From Lunatimonas lonarensis (GTDB lineage: Bacteria > Bacteroidota > Bacteroidia > Cytophagales > Cyclobacteriaceae): a DNA stretch of 64,000 nt. This document shows, in pieces, positions 36,697-44,797 of the stretch. The DNA is taken from NCBI RefSeq assembly GCF_000390185.1, contig NZ_AQHR01000088.1, positions 266,295-330,294 of the forward strand, in the 5' to 3' direction. The position numbers and the translations under genes were made by a program. Under the pieces are notes generated by a model. It ran no database searches. It was not told where the DNA came from and was given only the letters and a program-made list of their open reading frames with translations. Every line of letters begins with the position of its first letter. The first letter of the stretch is position 1.

Positions 36697-36921
36697 ATGA
36701 GAATGAGAAGAAAATATTCGAAGTCCAGAAAATCATTTTTTTTAGGTGCAATGACTTCATTTAGTATTCTAGGAAGCCCCATTGAATTTAGAAACTCCAA
36801 AAACATTGAAGCTAGCTGGCATAATGTAGGGGTGTTTTATAAAAGAGCTTTGGATAATATTTCTGAAAGAGAAGGATTACCCAGAAGATTTTCAGGTGAA
36901 GGTGAATTAGAAACTTACTGA
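36697..36921 (+). CDS. Short basic hypothetical protein
   Basis: This 74-residue protein has a strongly basic start (MRMRRKYSKSRKSFF), a short hydrophobic stretch (FLGAMTSFSILG) and a charged end (EREGLPRRFSGEGELETY). I do not recognise a family. The frame opens at a TTG at 36664, but the ATG at 36697 with GGA just upstream is better. It precedes the DUF2335 gene by five bases, so the pair should be co-transcribed. The region is much more AT-rich than the flanking core genes, which suggests horizontal gain. Confidence 0.5.
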   Translation: MRMRRKYSKSRKSFFLGAMTSFSILGSPIEFRNSKNIEASWHNVGVFYKRALDNISEREGLPRRFSGEGELETY

Positions 36922-36926
36922 TATTT

Positions 36927-37346
36927 ATGACTCAGAAAAGAAATGACGAGGTCATAATTAAGCAGTTACAAAGCCAATTTCCAAAAATTGGAGGAAATGA
37001 GGCAAGAAAAATTGTTCAAATTGTTTCTAGGCAAATAAGTATTAAAAGAGGCCCTTACCCCTCTCCTGAGGACTATGACTATTACCATGAAATTGATCCA
37101 GACCTTACTTCTCAAATGAAGAAAATGGTCTTAAAGGAACAGGAACATCAGCATGAGTTAGACAAAATTTATTTGCAAAAAGATTTTTCTTTAAAGAGAA
37201 CGGGACAAGTTCTTGCTTTTTTACTTTGTATTATAGCCTTAGTAGGGGGATTCTGGACGGTTTTACAAGGATTTGAGGTAGGCGGGACCATAATTGCAGC
37301 TTTGGGCTTAGGTGGAATTGTGGCACAGTTTCTTAAAAAATCATAA
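36927..37346 (+). CDS. DUF2335 family membrane protein
   Basis: This 139-residue protein has the DUF2335 pattern: a short N-terminal region, the hallmark GPYPSPEDYDYYHEIDPDL (57-75), a charged helix KEQEHQHELDKIY, and two closely spaced membrane helices at about 94-112 and 115-132, with a short basic tail. The function of DUF2335 is unknown; such proteins turn up in accessory islands and phage-like regions. It follows the short basic protein by five bases and shares its AT-rich composition. Confidence 0.75.
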   Translation: MTQKRNDEVIIKQLQSQFPKIGGNEARKIVQIVSRQISIKRGPYPSPEDYDYYHEIDPDLTSQMKKMVLKEQEHQHELDKIYLQKDFSLKRTGQVLAFLLCIIALVGGFWTVLQGFEVGGTIIAALGLGGIVAQFLKKS

Positions 37347-37458
37347 ATATTCACCTCATTTGTTTGCACTTACTTGCTTTTATCTTTCCAAAATAAAACC
37401 ATATTATTTATTAACATTATTTCATTTAAAAACCATCAGATTTTCCAGATTGCAAACA

Positions 37459-38280
37459 TTAAACTAAATCACCAAATGCTACTTTTGCCAATTTTTGGAC
37501 CACCTTTCCCTGGGTAATACCCAATTTATCCAAAATTCGGATGTTTTCTGATTTATAAAATCCTGAATGTAAGGTTTTGTCAGGTTTTAATGACCTATAC
37601 AATAAGACTACAAAACCATACCTCCCCTTCAACCTGATTCTTCTTGGGCAATTTGAAACAAGACAGGAAGCATGGACTAGATTTGCCAGGGAAAGGTTGG
37701 CTTCGCGCAGGTCTGCCCCATTTAGGTTGGCATGGGAAAGGTTACAGTTTCTAAGGTTGGCTCCTGTCAGAATGGTGTTGGATAGATCGGCGTAACTTAG
37801 GTCGGCATTCTCCAAATCCGCTTGGGTCAGATCGGCGTGCGCTAGGTTGGCACCTTGAAAAATTGCATTCATTAATCTGCATTTGGGGAGCTTGGCATGT
37901 TGAAGGCTGGCGGATTGGAAACTGGCACCCTTCATGGCCGTCCAGCAAAGCAAGTCGTGGACAAACCTGACTCCATCCATCCGAACCCCTCGCAAATCGA
38001 CATAGCCGAGACAAACATCCTTGAAAACAGCTCCGGTAAAATCCATAGCCGGTGCCGTTAGGCTTTGAATATAGTCCGACTTTCTTATGGGCTGATTCTC
38101 TCGGCCATTCTCACTAAGGAAAAAATCCAACTGAACCCGCTTCTTGTATTCATCCCATTCGATCAAGGCTTTCTCCCGTTCAATCGTTCGAATCGGTGAT
38201 GCCGCCAATCTTAGGAAAGCTTGCAAATGCTCCCAATTTCCTTTGAAATCAGGTTGCTCGGATGTAAGGAATGTTTCCAT
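37459..38280 (-). CDS. Pentapeptide-repeat protein
   Basis: This 273-residue protein has a helical N-terminus (about 1-70) and then a run of pentapeptide repeats from about residue 75 to 215, for example ANLAHADLTQADLENADLSY, with the A(D/N)LxX rule clear for more than a dozen copies. These fold as a right-handed beta-helix. Relatives include DNA-gyrase mimics (Qnr, MfpA) and proteins of many other roles. The C-terminal 60 residues are unlike the repeats. It is the downstream neighbour of the SLATT-like gene, same strand, 77-base gap. Confidence 0.88.
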   Translation of the reverse strand: METFLTSEQPDFKGNWEHLQAFLRLAASPIRTIEREKALIEWDEYKKRVQLDFFLSENGRENQPIRKSDYIQSLTAPAMDFTGAVFKDVCLGYVDLRGVRMDGVRFVHDLLCWTAMKGASFQSASLQHAKLPKCRLMNAIFQGANLAHADLTQADLENADLSYADLSNTILTGANLRNCNLSHANLNGADLREANLSLANLVHASCLVSNCPRRIRLKGRYGFVVLLYRSLKPDKTLHSGFYKSENIRILDKLGITQGKVVQKLAKVAFGDLV

Positions 38281-38357
38281 CGCGGACTAGGACATTGATT
38301 ATGTGATAAAGAAAAAACAGCTGCTTCCACGGATAGGCCTTGGTGACTCGAGTGGAA

Positions 38358-39155
38358 TCAAACCTCACCACCGCCCAAATCGATCAGTACTTCCGCAAGT
38401 TTGCCAGCCTCAACATGGGCCACCGCCGTAAATTCCTGATTCGATCCCCGGGAGCTGGACTCCGCCAAGAGGGTGACCTGATGATAACCCGGCTTAACGT
38501 CCCGGAACAAATATCCCGGCCCCTTTACGTCTGCCATTCCCAGGTTATTGTCCAGCCTGATTTTCAGCTTGTCAAAAGGCCCGGTATTTACGAGGCTTAC
38601 TTTGATATTGCCCGGACTGGAGGACTCCGACTTTTGGTGTACCGAACGCTGCAGCTCGGCCAGGTTACTTTGGAATTCGGACACCCACGCGTTGGTTTCC
38701 TGGTACTTGATATCGTTGATCTGAGAAATAAAATCCGCCAACATGCTCAACAACACTTTCCCTTCTTCCTCCGATATCTCGTCCAGGTTTTTCCCAAACG
38801 TCTCTATCTTCCATCGCATTTCAAACTCCACGATCTTCCGCTTCATCTCCAGGTGTGTCGTAATAAACCGGATCCACCCCGAGGAAAACCCAAAAAACTT
38901 ATCCAATAACAACAGCGTTCCAGCGGCTGCAATGGATATATAGCCAAGGTTCACGATGTTTACGGGAAACTCGTTTTCCAACAGGAGCGAATGTATCATG
39001 GGAATAAGACCACCAAGAGCAAACAGCACAATAGAACCTAACCGGATGGACTTGGACAGGCGCTTCATCCAAACCTGATTGTCTACGTACCATTGGGCAT
39101 CGTCAGTTGCCTTGGAAATAATCTCATGGTAGGTATTGCTGATCTGATTGTCCAT
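38358..39155 (-). CDS. Two-TM SLATT/DUF4231-like protein with a C-terminal beta-domain
   Basis: This 265-residue protein has a helical lead-in with the motif QWYVDNQVWMKRLSKSIR (21-38), two membrane helices (39-57 and 67-87), and a long following helix (WIRFITTHLEMKRKIVEFEM). This layout fits the SLATT/DUF4231 superfamily, predicted pore-forming effectors in SMODS/SLOG-type conflict systems. The last 85 residues (from NIKVSLVNTGPFDKLKIRL) look like a PEGA-like beta-sandwich, an unusual addition. The ATG at 39155 is preferred over a TTG at 39167. No nucleotidyltransferase or SLOG gene is seen next to it, so the effector role is an inference. Confidence 0.5.
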   Translation of the reverse strand: MDNQISNTYHEIISKATDDAQWYVDNQVWMKRLSKSIRLGSIVLFALGGLIPMIHSLLLENEFPVNIVNLGYISIAAAGTLLLLDKFFGFSSGWIRFITTHLEMKRKIVEFEMRWKIETFGKNLDEISEEEGKVLLSMLADFISQINDIKYQETNAWVSEFQSNLAELQRSVHQKSESSSPGNIKVSLVNTGPFDKLKIRLDNNLGMADVKGPGYLFRDVKPGYHQVTLLAESSSRGSNQEFTAVAHVEAGKLAEVLIDLGGGEV

Positions 39156-39394
39156 AGGGGCTATCAAGAAAAAGGGGGGCGAAAACTAACCGGCTGTTTT
39201 ATCCTCAGATCTGGGAAGCACCACGAAAACCAATCTTTCCCTTTATTACAGTCCCAAACCAAAACAGTAGGAAATCTAACGATTTACCAAATAATACCCA
39301 ACTATTTACCTATCTTTTTTACTAAATGGACTGAAAAATACGTATCCAGCAGAAAAAGTGGGGAGGGTAACAGCCGGATGTGGTAGCTATCAAC

Positions 39395-41011
39395 TTAGTT
39401 GGATTTCTCCCTATCTCCATCGTCCGGCCCATACAGCGCGAGGACGGAAGGATGCTGCGCATGCACCTGAAGGACTTTGGAACGAACTTCCTCAAACCGA
39501 CCATAGTTTTTCAGGAAGGGAATGCACTCCTTGTGGATCGCGTCAAGGGAGGAATAGGTAACAGCCTTGACATAATAGTCTGCTATGGTTGCAGGGCTTA
39601 GGAGTTCGTCCGGTCTACACTTGCTGATCAGCCATTTTCCCATCTCAAAGTTTGCCTCGCCGAAAAGACCCTTATATGGGTCTGTGAGCCAATGCGTTCG
39701 TGGGTTTTTAACAATTTTCTTAAGAATTCGCAGGAAATTCTCAGGGCTGAGTTTAGACTTTAGGTGGTAGAAACACCGCATTCTAAATATATCAAAGAAT
39801 ATGGTCTTTTTATCCGGGTGAAACTCACTAAAATCTACCTGCAAATCATCCAAACGGATTCTTTCCCCCAATATTTCAAGGTAGGTCCCTACGTCCGACG
39901 TGCTATCCTCCAAGTGGCTGGTAAACAGTTCCCCTAACTGCTCTTTCGCATTTTCAACGCCCAAAAAAGCGAGCAGACCCAAAAAATCCACTTTTGCTTT
40001 CTTTAGGTTACCTCTTATGACATGTAATGCTACGACACGAAAAGGTACCTCATATCGGTCCAATTGAAGGTCAAAAGCATACCGTAAATAGCGATCGCTG
40101 GCTTCGTAATCCTGATAAAAAAAACGTAGGTTAAACAAACACCAATAAATCGAAAGGCGGATCTTTTTATAGGCCTCGAAATCAGGACCCTCAAGATCCC
40201 TTAGATCAAAAAATCCGGACCATGCTCCATTGGGCCTCGCCCATACTTCATTTAAGACCCTACATTCCAATCTATACTTTCCAGATTGTCCAGAGGTTCC
40301 AATAAGCACCAAAGTTTCGGAAGGATTCAAATCATTGCTTTTAATGTATCGGTCAATCCCCGAACGCTCATCCTGGTAGTCTTTTGACTGGTAGGTTAGG
40401 ATTTTTATGTCTCCACCATGTTCTCTTTCCAATTTTCTAAGTAGATCGAATACCATTCGCCCCACAAAAGCATTTTGCTCGCTGGTATCGAACGGCAAAA
40501 AAATGATATTGACCCTATTACTGACAGGCGGATATTCGTCTTTTAAAAACTCATTAAAATTTGCATATCCCAAAAAAACCGAAATCATGTCCAGCATATT
40601 GACGCTTGCCCACTTAGTCATTTGATTTGCCTCTGGATTAATGGCTCGGGCATAACAATACCAAAAAATTTGTAACTGTTTAATGTGGTTTTTCCTTTCC
40701 TTTTGAATATAGCAATCTGAGGCTCTTCCGTCCTTGGATATCTTTAAATAAATCAAATCTACCAGATTCCCATTGGTATCTTGTGAAACTTTTGCGTTCA
40801 GCCCCCTATAAAACGGCAGGTAATCCGTGAGGTTTTGGGATCTTCCATCGCCTATCGCCTTCAAAATATCGCTGAGTTGACTTGTCAACCGGTTACCGAT
40901 TTGAAGGATGGGATGGTACAGGCTTAGTCCCATTCTTATCCTCACCATGAGACGGGGGTGATTTTCTATATAGGAGACATATTTGGCAGCTTTTTTCCTG
41001 ACAGTTCCCAT
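39395..41011 (-). CDS. Large unknown protein with TolB-like segment and helical repeats
   Basis: This 538-residue protein has no match I know. A helical N-terminal part (1-130) ends in SVNMLDMISVFLGYANFNEF (137-156), a motif type often seen before effector modules in Bacteroidota. Residues 166-260 (VNIIFLPFDTSEQNAFVG onward, VLIGTSGQSGKYRLECRVLN) resemble the TolB-like N-terminal fold found ahead of TPR in adenylate-cyclase-like proteins. The rest is helical repeat sequence. No signal peptide or membrane helix is seen. The frame is open to a TTG at 41125; the ATG at 41011 is my choice. It is upstream of the SLATT-like gene, with a 239-base gap. Confidence 0.6.
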   Translation of the reverse strand: MGTVRKKAAKYVSYIENHPRLMVRIRMGLSLYHPILQIGNRLTSQLSDILKAIGDGRSQNLTDYLPFYRGLNAKVSQDTNGNLVDLIYLKISKDGRASDCYIQKERKNHIKQLQIFWYCYARAINPEANQMTKWASVNMLDMISVFLGYANFNEFLKDEYPPVSNRVNIIFLPFDTSEQNAFVGRMVFDLLRKLEREHGGDIKILTYQSKDYQDERSGIDRYIKSNDLNPSETLVLIGTSGQSGKYRLECRVLNEVWARPNGAWSGFFDLRDLEGPDFEAYKKIRLSIYWCLFNLRFFYQDYEASDRYLRYAFDLQLDRYEVPFRVVALHVIRGNLKKAKVDFLGLLAFLGVENAKEQLGELFTSHLEDSTSDVGTYLEILGERIRLDDLQVDFSEFHPDKKTIFFDIFRMRCFYHLKSKLSPENFLRILKKIVKNPRTHWLTDPYKGLFGEANFEMGKWLISKCRPDELLSPATIADYYVKAVTYSSLDAIHKECIPFLKNYGRFEEVRSKVLQVHAQHPSVLALYGPDDGDREKSN

Positions 41012-41180
41012 CAAAGACCGTAAATTTCCCGAAGAGATATGAACACGCTGATTTTTTTTTTGAAAAATTGAAAATACCTTAAAAGGCCATGTAGTACCTG
41101 CGCCAGCAGCCTTAATACCTACCAAGACCTATTCAGTACCTGATAATACTCATTCTGAAACTAGTGGTACCCAATCCATT

Positions 41181-41229
41181 CAATATAAGACCTAATAGGG
41201 TATTTTTATACCTATTAGGTCTTATATTG
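41181..41229. repeat. 49-bp near-perfect palindrome
   Basis: CAATATAAGACCTAATAGG at 41181-41199 is the exact reverse complement of 41211-41229, a 19-bp stem. Three more pairs (41201-41203 with 41208-41210) continue inside after a bulged G at 41200, leaving a TTTT loop. It lies between divergent genes, 170 bases before the ATG of the TolB-like gene, so it does not look like an ordinary terminator of either. Confidence 0.85.
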
Positions 41230-41279
41230 ACTTATATAGATGTTTTAAAGCCTTTTATTTAACAAAAATGCTTTTTATA

Positions 41280-41401
41280 TTCCCATAGGGAATTGAGGAC
41301 GCTCATGTGTGCATCACTGGATGGTCCAAGGGTGCACCCCGACGTGCCGGTGTTAAGGAAGGAACAAAACGCCTTTCGCCTACCTTACACCGCACGTTTT
41401 T
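41280..41401 (+). ncRNA. Candidate structured RNA or attenuator leader
   Basis: Several dyads follow each other: TTCCC-ATA-GGGAA (41280-41292), the perfect palindrome GGGTGCACCC (41330-41339), and a long stem in which CGTGCCGGTGTTAAGG (41343-41358) pairs with CCTTACACCGCACG (41383-41396) with two one-base bulges. TTTTT follows at 41397-41401, as in an intrinsic terminator. I recognise no known class. It is 25 bases upstream of a small lipoprotein, so it could be a free small RNA or a leader that terminates early. Confidence 0.4.
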
Positions 41402-41425
41402 AGAGAGGCAGAAAACCTATTCATT

Positions 41426-41599
41426 ATGAAAAAGGCACTGTCAATTGTGTTATTCCTACTCGCGACTGTGGTCACGGGCTGCGGGAACCTGCTTGGGACA
41501 GATGATCTTGAACCAAGACAAGATCATGAAATTCCGACTCTCAACCCCGCAAATCGAGAATCGACCAACATTTATGGTGACAAGCCAGATCGTGACTAG
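41426..41599 (+). CDS. Small lipoprotein of 57 residues
   Basis: MKKALSIVLFLLATVVTGC is a clear lipoprotein signal with the lipobox VTGC (Cys19). The mature part is only 38 residues, polar and acidic (NLLGTDDLEPRQDHEIPTLN is its first half). I do not recognise a family. A terminator follows 48 bases after the stop. It is short, so the call rests on the quality of the signal peptide and the surrounding transcription signals. It is in the same direction as the histidine kinase gene but separated by the terminator. Confidence 0.6.
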   Translation: MKKALSIVLFLLATVVTGCGNLLGTDDLEPRQDHEIPTLNPANRESTNIYGDKPDRD

Positions 41600-41646
41600 T
41601 TAGGAAATTAGGCCAGTCAGGTACGGGATTTCTCATCCCGTTTGCG

Positions 41647-41680
41647 GGTGCCCTACCATTGTGGGGCACCTATTATTTAT
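41647..41680 (+). terminator. Intrinsic terminator after the small lipoprotein
   Basis: GGTGCCC (41647-41653) pairs with GGGCACC (41664-41670), followed by TATTATTTATTTTTAT. The stretch from here to the kinase gene at 41935 has no gene. Confidence 0.7.
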
Positions 41681-41770
41681 TTTTATCAACGCTGTCACTG
41701 GATTGTAATTCGCCTCACGCAGTTAAAAGCATGTGATATTATCAATTTTCAAAAGAAATAAAAAAACTTC

Positions 41771-41821
41771 TTCGTGAATGACTGACTACCGTTCGCCAAC
41801 AGCGGAAAATGATTCGTGAAT
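41771..41821. repeat. Paired TTCGTGAAT repeats upstream of the kinase gene
   Basis: TTCGTGAAT occurs at 41771-41779 and 41813-41821, 42 bases apart, or four helical turns. The second copy is inside GATTC-GT-GAATC, an imperfect dyad. A -7-like TATTTTTG follows at 41850-41857. The spacing and place suggest binding sites for a regulator, but this is weak. Confidence 0.3.
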
Positions 41822-41934
41822 CCTCTTTTTCTTCCAAGGACTTTACCCATATTTTTGATGGTTTGTAGCAATACACCCCTATTTTTATTTTAAAATACAA
41901 ATAAAAATACATTATTTACCTTATATTTAACGGA

Positions 41935-43860
41935 TTGAACTTTATAAACGTGACACCTACTAACTTTCAGCTTTCACTTTTACAGCTGCTGATGGCCAGC
42001 TCACTTGCCTTTTTTTGGATGAGATCTGAATCCATCCATGGGCAGCATGCACAATCCTTGGATAGCTTGACAGCCCGAGTTAATAGGTATTTTGATCAGA
42101 ATGAATATTCTGAGGCGATCTCGGTGCTTGAAGAGGCTTTGCCGAATGCCCGGGACTCGTCCGAACTACGAAAGATCTTGGCTGATCTGGGGTATGCTCA
42201 CTTTCATTCCGGACAGTTTGATCAAAGCATTACCTTTTACACACAAGCTGCCGAAGTGGCCATTCAGACAGGAGATACACTACGGGCTGCCAGGTTTATT
42301 CGCAGCAAGGGCTTGAGCTTTCAGCGGCTGGGGCTTTATTCCATTGCACTGGAAAACTATCTACAGGCCACTCAATTGGTACGCAACAACGGAAATTCCT
42401 TGGGGTTTAAAGCTGAAATCCATAACTCCCTGGGGCTGCTCTACCAACAACTTAATGATCCAAAAGCAGGTCTTTCTGAGTTGAAAAAAGCAGAAGAAAT
42501 CAACATAACGCTGGGTGATACGCTAAATCTGGCAAGAGTATGGACCAACATGGCCATCTGCTACGACGATTTGTTGAGCTACGATTCGGCGTTGCATTTT
42601 AATCAGCTTGCTTTGACTCTGAAAAAAATCGAAAATGACCCGAAAGAACTTGCAAGCACTTTTAACAACATCGCCGTTAACCTACTTAACCTCAAAAGAG
42701 TAGATGAAAGTGAGCCCTATCTCATAGATTCCTACCGGCTACATCGGCAAATCAATGACCCGGAGGGAATTGCTGTAAGCCTGAAAAATAAAGCAGATTT
42801 TGCCCTAAGAAAAGGGGATCTGAATCTAAGTAGTGCCTATCTGGATTCTGCATTGATACTACTGGAATCGATAAAAAGCCAGGACTATCTGATCGAAGCA
42901 CTGGAACTCCAGATCAGGTTATTCGAGCGTATTCGCAATTATGAACGGGCACTGAGTGCCTATAAGCGTTATGACAGTCTTAAGGCCTCTCTTTTTCTTG
43001 AAGAAAAATTCAACGTGCAGGAAATCGGAAACCTCTACCTACTAAGAGAAAAGGAGTTCGAAAACGAACAAGTAAAGACCAGGGCATCACTCTTGGAAAT
43101 CAAAAATGCCCAGTTTGAGAAAACCATCTTGCTGCTGGGCATCATCGTCCTTTTGACGGTTACGTTCGGAATTTCCACCAGCCGAAACCTGCGGACCCAA
43201 AAAAGTCTTTCCAATCATATTCAAAAACAAAACGAAATAATAAAAGCTCAAAAAAACGACCTGCGTCATCGCTTAAGTAATTCATTATCAAGAAGTCAGG
43301 GAATAATAAACTCCATCGCCCGAAAAATCGATGATCCCGAGATAAAAGATCGACTGCAATGTGCCGCCCAAGTTCTTTTTACCACCTCGGCTTTTGAAAG
43401 ACATTTGATTGGCATCGAAGATGAAAAAGAGGTTGCCTTAGGAGATTTCTTGGAAAGCTTGATTGAATTACAACAACAGGCTATCCAATTGGAAAATCGC
43501 AACATTCTAATCAACTTCCACTGCGACAGCAAAATCTACCTTCCTGTAAATCAGGTAATCAGCACGTCTATAATCATTAATGAATGGATTACCAACAGCT
43601 TGAAATACGCCTTTCCGGAAAAAACTACCGGACAAATAACGGTAAAAATCGGTATGACCTCCAAAGGAATAAAACTGGAGTACATGGACAATGGAAAAGG
43701 TAGACAAGCCACCTCTCCGGTGGGAACAGGATCTCAGTTGAATGACCTTTTTATCCGAGACCTAAGAGCCTCACATAGTATGAAGAGTGATCATGGTATA
43801 CAGCATCAATTGAGCTTCCCGATCAGAAAATCCCCGACCACTTTTTCCAATGAACCCTGA
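41935..43860 (+). CDS. TPR-containing sensor histidine kinase
   Basis: This protein of up to 641 residues has an export signal (hydrophobic LSLLQLLMASSLAFFW), about seven tetratricopeptide repeats in the periplasm (roughly 45-385), one membrane helix (TILLLGIIVLLTVTFGIS near 399-416), a coiled segment and a HisKA_2-type kinase. The phospho-acceptor His is in LRHRLSNSL (about residue 444), and the ATPase has NEWITNSLKYAFP and DNGKG. The frame opens with TTG at 41935; the first ATG, at 41992, lies inside the hydrophobic signal, so the TTG or the GTG at 41950 is more likely. The response regulator follows after 18 bases, forming a two-component pair. Confidence 0.88.
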   Translation: MNFINVTPTNFQLSLLQLLMASSLAFFWMRSESIHGQHAQSLDSLTARVNRYFDQNEYSEAISVLEEALPNARDSSELRKILADLGYAHFHSGQFDQSITFYTQAAEVAIQTGDTLRAARFIRSKGLSFQRLGLYSIALENYLQATQLVRNNGNSLGFKAEIHNSLGLLYQQLNDPKAGLSELKKAEEINITLGDTLNLARVWTNMAICYDDLLSYDSALHFNQLALTLKKIENDPKELASTFNNIAVNLLNLKRVDESEPYLIDSYRLHRQINDPEGIAVSLKNKADFALRKGDLNLSSAYLDSALILLESIKSQDYLIEALELQIRLFERIRNYERALSAYKRYDSLKASLFLEEKFNVQEIGNLYLLREKEFENEQVKTRASLLEIKNAQFEKTILLLGIIVLLTVTFGISTSRNLRTQKSLSNHIQKQNEIIKAQKNDLRHRLSNSLSRSQGIINSIARKIDDPEIKDRLQCAAQVLFTTSAFERHLIGIEDEKEVALGDFLESLIELQQQAIQLENRNILINFHCDSKIYLPVNQVISTSIIINEWITNSLKYAFPEKTTGQITVKIGMTSKGIKLEYMDNGKGRQATSPVGTGSQLNDLFIRDLRASHSMKSDHGIQHQLSFPIRKSPTTFSNEP

Positions 43861-43878
43861 CGATAAACGGTAAAATCT

Positions 43879-44706
43879 ATGAAAATTCTAATCGTGGAAG
43901 ATGACCTCATTACCGGGGAAGACCTATCAGAGGCAATCAGAGAGAGATTCAAATTCACCTCGCTTGAAATTATAGGCCCGGTAGACAACTATATGCATGC
44001 TGTAGAGCTTATCAACGAACATTCTCCAGACATTGCCATTCTTGACGTGGCTTTGGATGATGATATGGATGCTGGTATCCGACTTTCCCAATACCTAAAT
44101 CAGTCTCATCCGATACCCACCATTTTTTTGTCTGGCCTCCCAAAAAAATTGGGGTTTGACCTTGCAAAGCATAGTTTGCCCCTAGACTTTATTCCCAAAC
44201 CGGTTGAAATGGAGCGGTTAATGGAAAAAATAGAACTGGCTTCCATCTACAATTTTCAGCGAAATAAGGTAGAGAACATGCCTAACTTAAAAAATTCGAT
44301 CCAGAACAAAAGTATTTTTATTACCACCAACCACGGAGAAATCACCGCGATACCCATCAAAAACCTAGTTCTATTGGAAGCAGACGACAAACTGATGCGT
44401 GCCTACACCGCAGACCAAGCGGCACCCATACACTTTACGTCACCCGGGCTGCGCAATTTTTACCACAGCCATCTTTACCTCTTGAAAGATTTTTATCACC
44501 TTGGAAGAAAATATGTTTTCAGTCTCGACCATGTCATCCAGATCAAAGATAATCATGTGATACTACCTCGAAAAGTAAGTAATGCAAACGAAGACCCCTA
44601 CTTTCGGCTTCCCATCCCCAAAAACGGTGACGCCAAACGACTGCTTTTTGCTAGGCTGGGCTACAAGTTACGTGGGGGTCTGGGAATCGGCGACGGAGAT
44701 AACTAA
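43879..44706 (+). CDS. LytTR family response regulator
   Basis: This 275-residue regulator has an N-terminal receiver domain with the acidic pocket at Glu7-Asp9, phospho-acceptor Asp56 (AILDVAL), and Lys107 (FIPKP). A linker leads to a LytTR DNA-binding domain at about 140-260 (SIFITTNHGEITAIPIKNLV, then YHLGRKYVFSLDHVIQIKDN). LytTR regulators bind direct repeats in target promoters. It is co-transcribed with the TPR kinase, which should phosphorylate it. Targets are not known; the neighbouring envelope genes are candidates by position only. Confidence 0.92.
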   Translation: MKILIVEDDLITGEDLSEAIRERFKFTSLEIIGPVDNYMHAVELINEHSPDIAILDVALDDDMDAGIRLSQYLNQSHPIPTIFLSGLPKKLGFDLAKHSLPLDFIPKPVEMERLMEKIELASIYNFQRNKVENMPNLKNSIQNKSIFITTNHGEITAIPIKNLVLLEADDKLMRAYTADQAAPIHFTSPGLRNFYHSHLYLLKDFYHLGRKYVFSLDHVIQIKDNHVILPRKVSNANEDPYFRLPIPKNGDAKRLLFARLGYKLRGGLGIGDGDN

Positions 44707-44797
44707 TCCATGCTGATTTGCTTCTCACTATGATCAACACACGTAAGGACAAAGTGTATCGCACTCTTCAATCGCCATGATTACCCATCATCCAAGC

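Noticed and set aside
41280..41401. SRP RNA, tmRNA, RNase P or known riboswitch
   Set aside because: None of the conserved cores of these RNAs (for example the SRP tetraloop with its paired flanks) is present.
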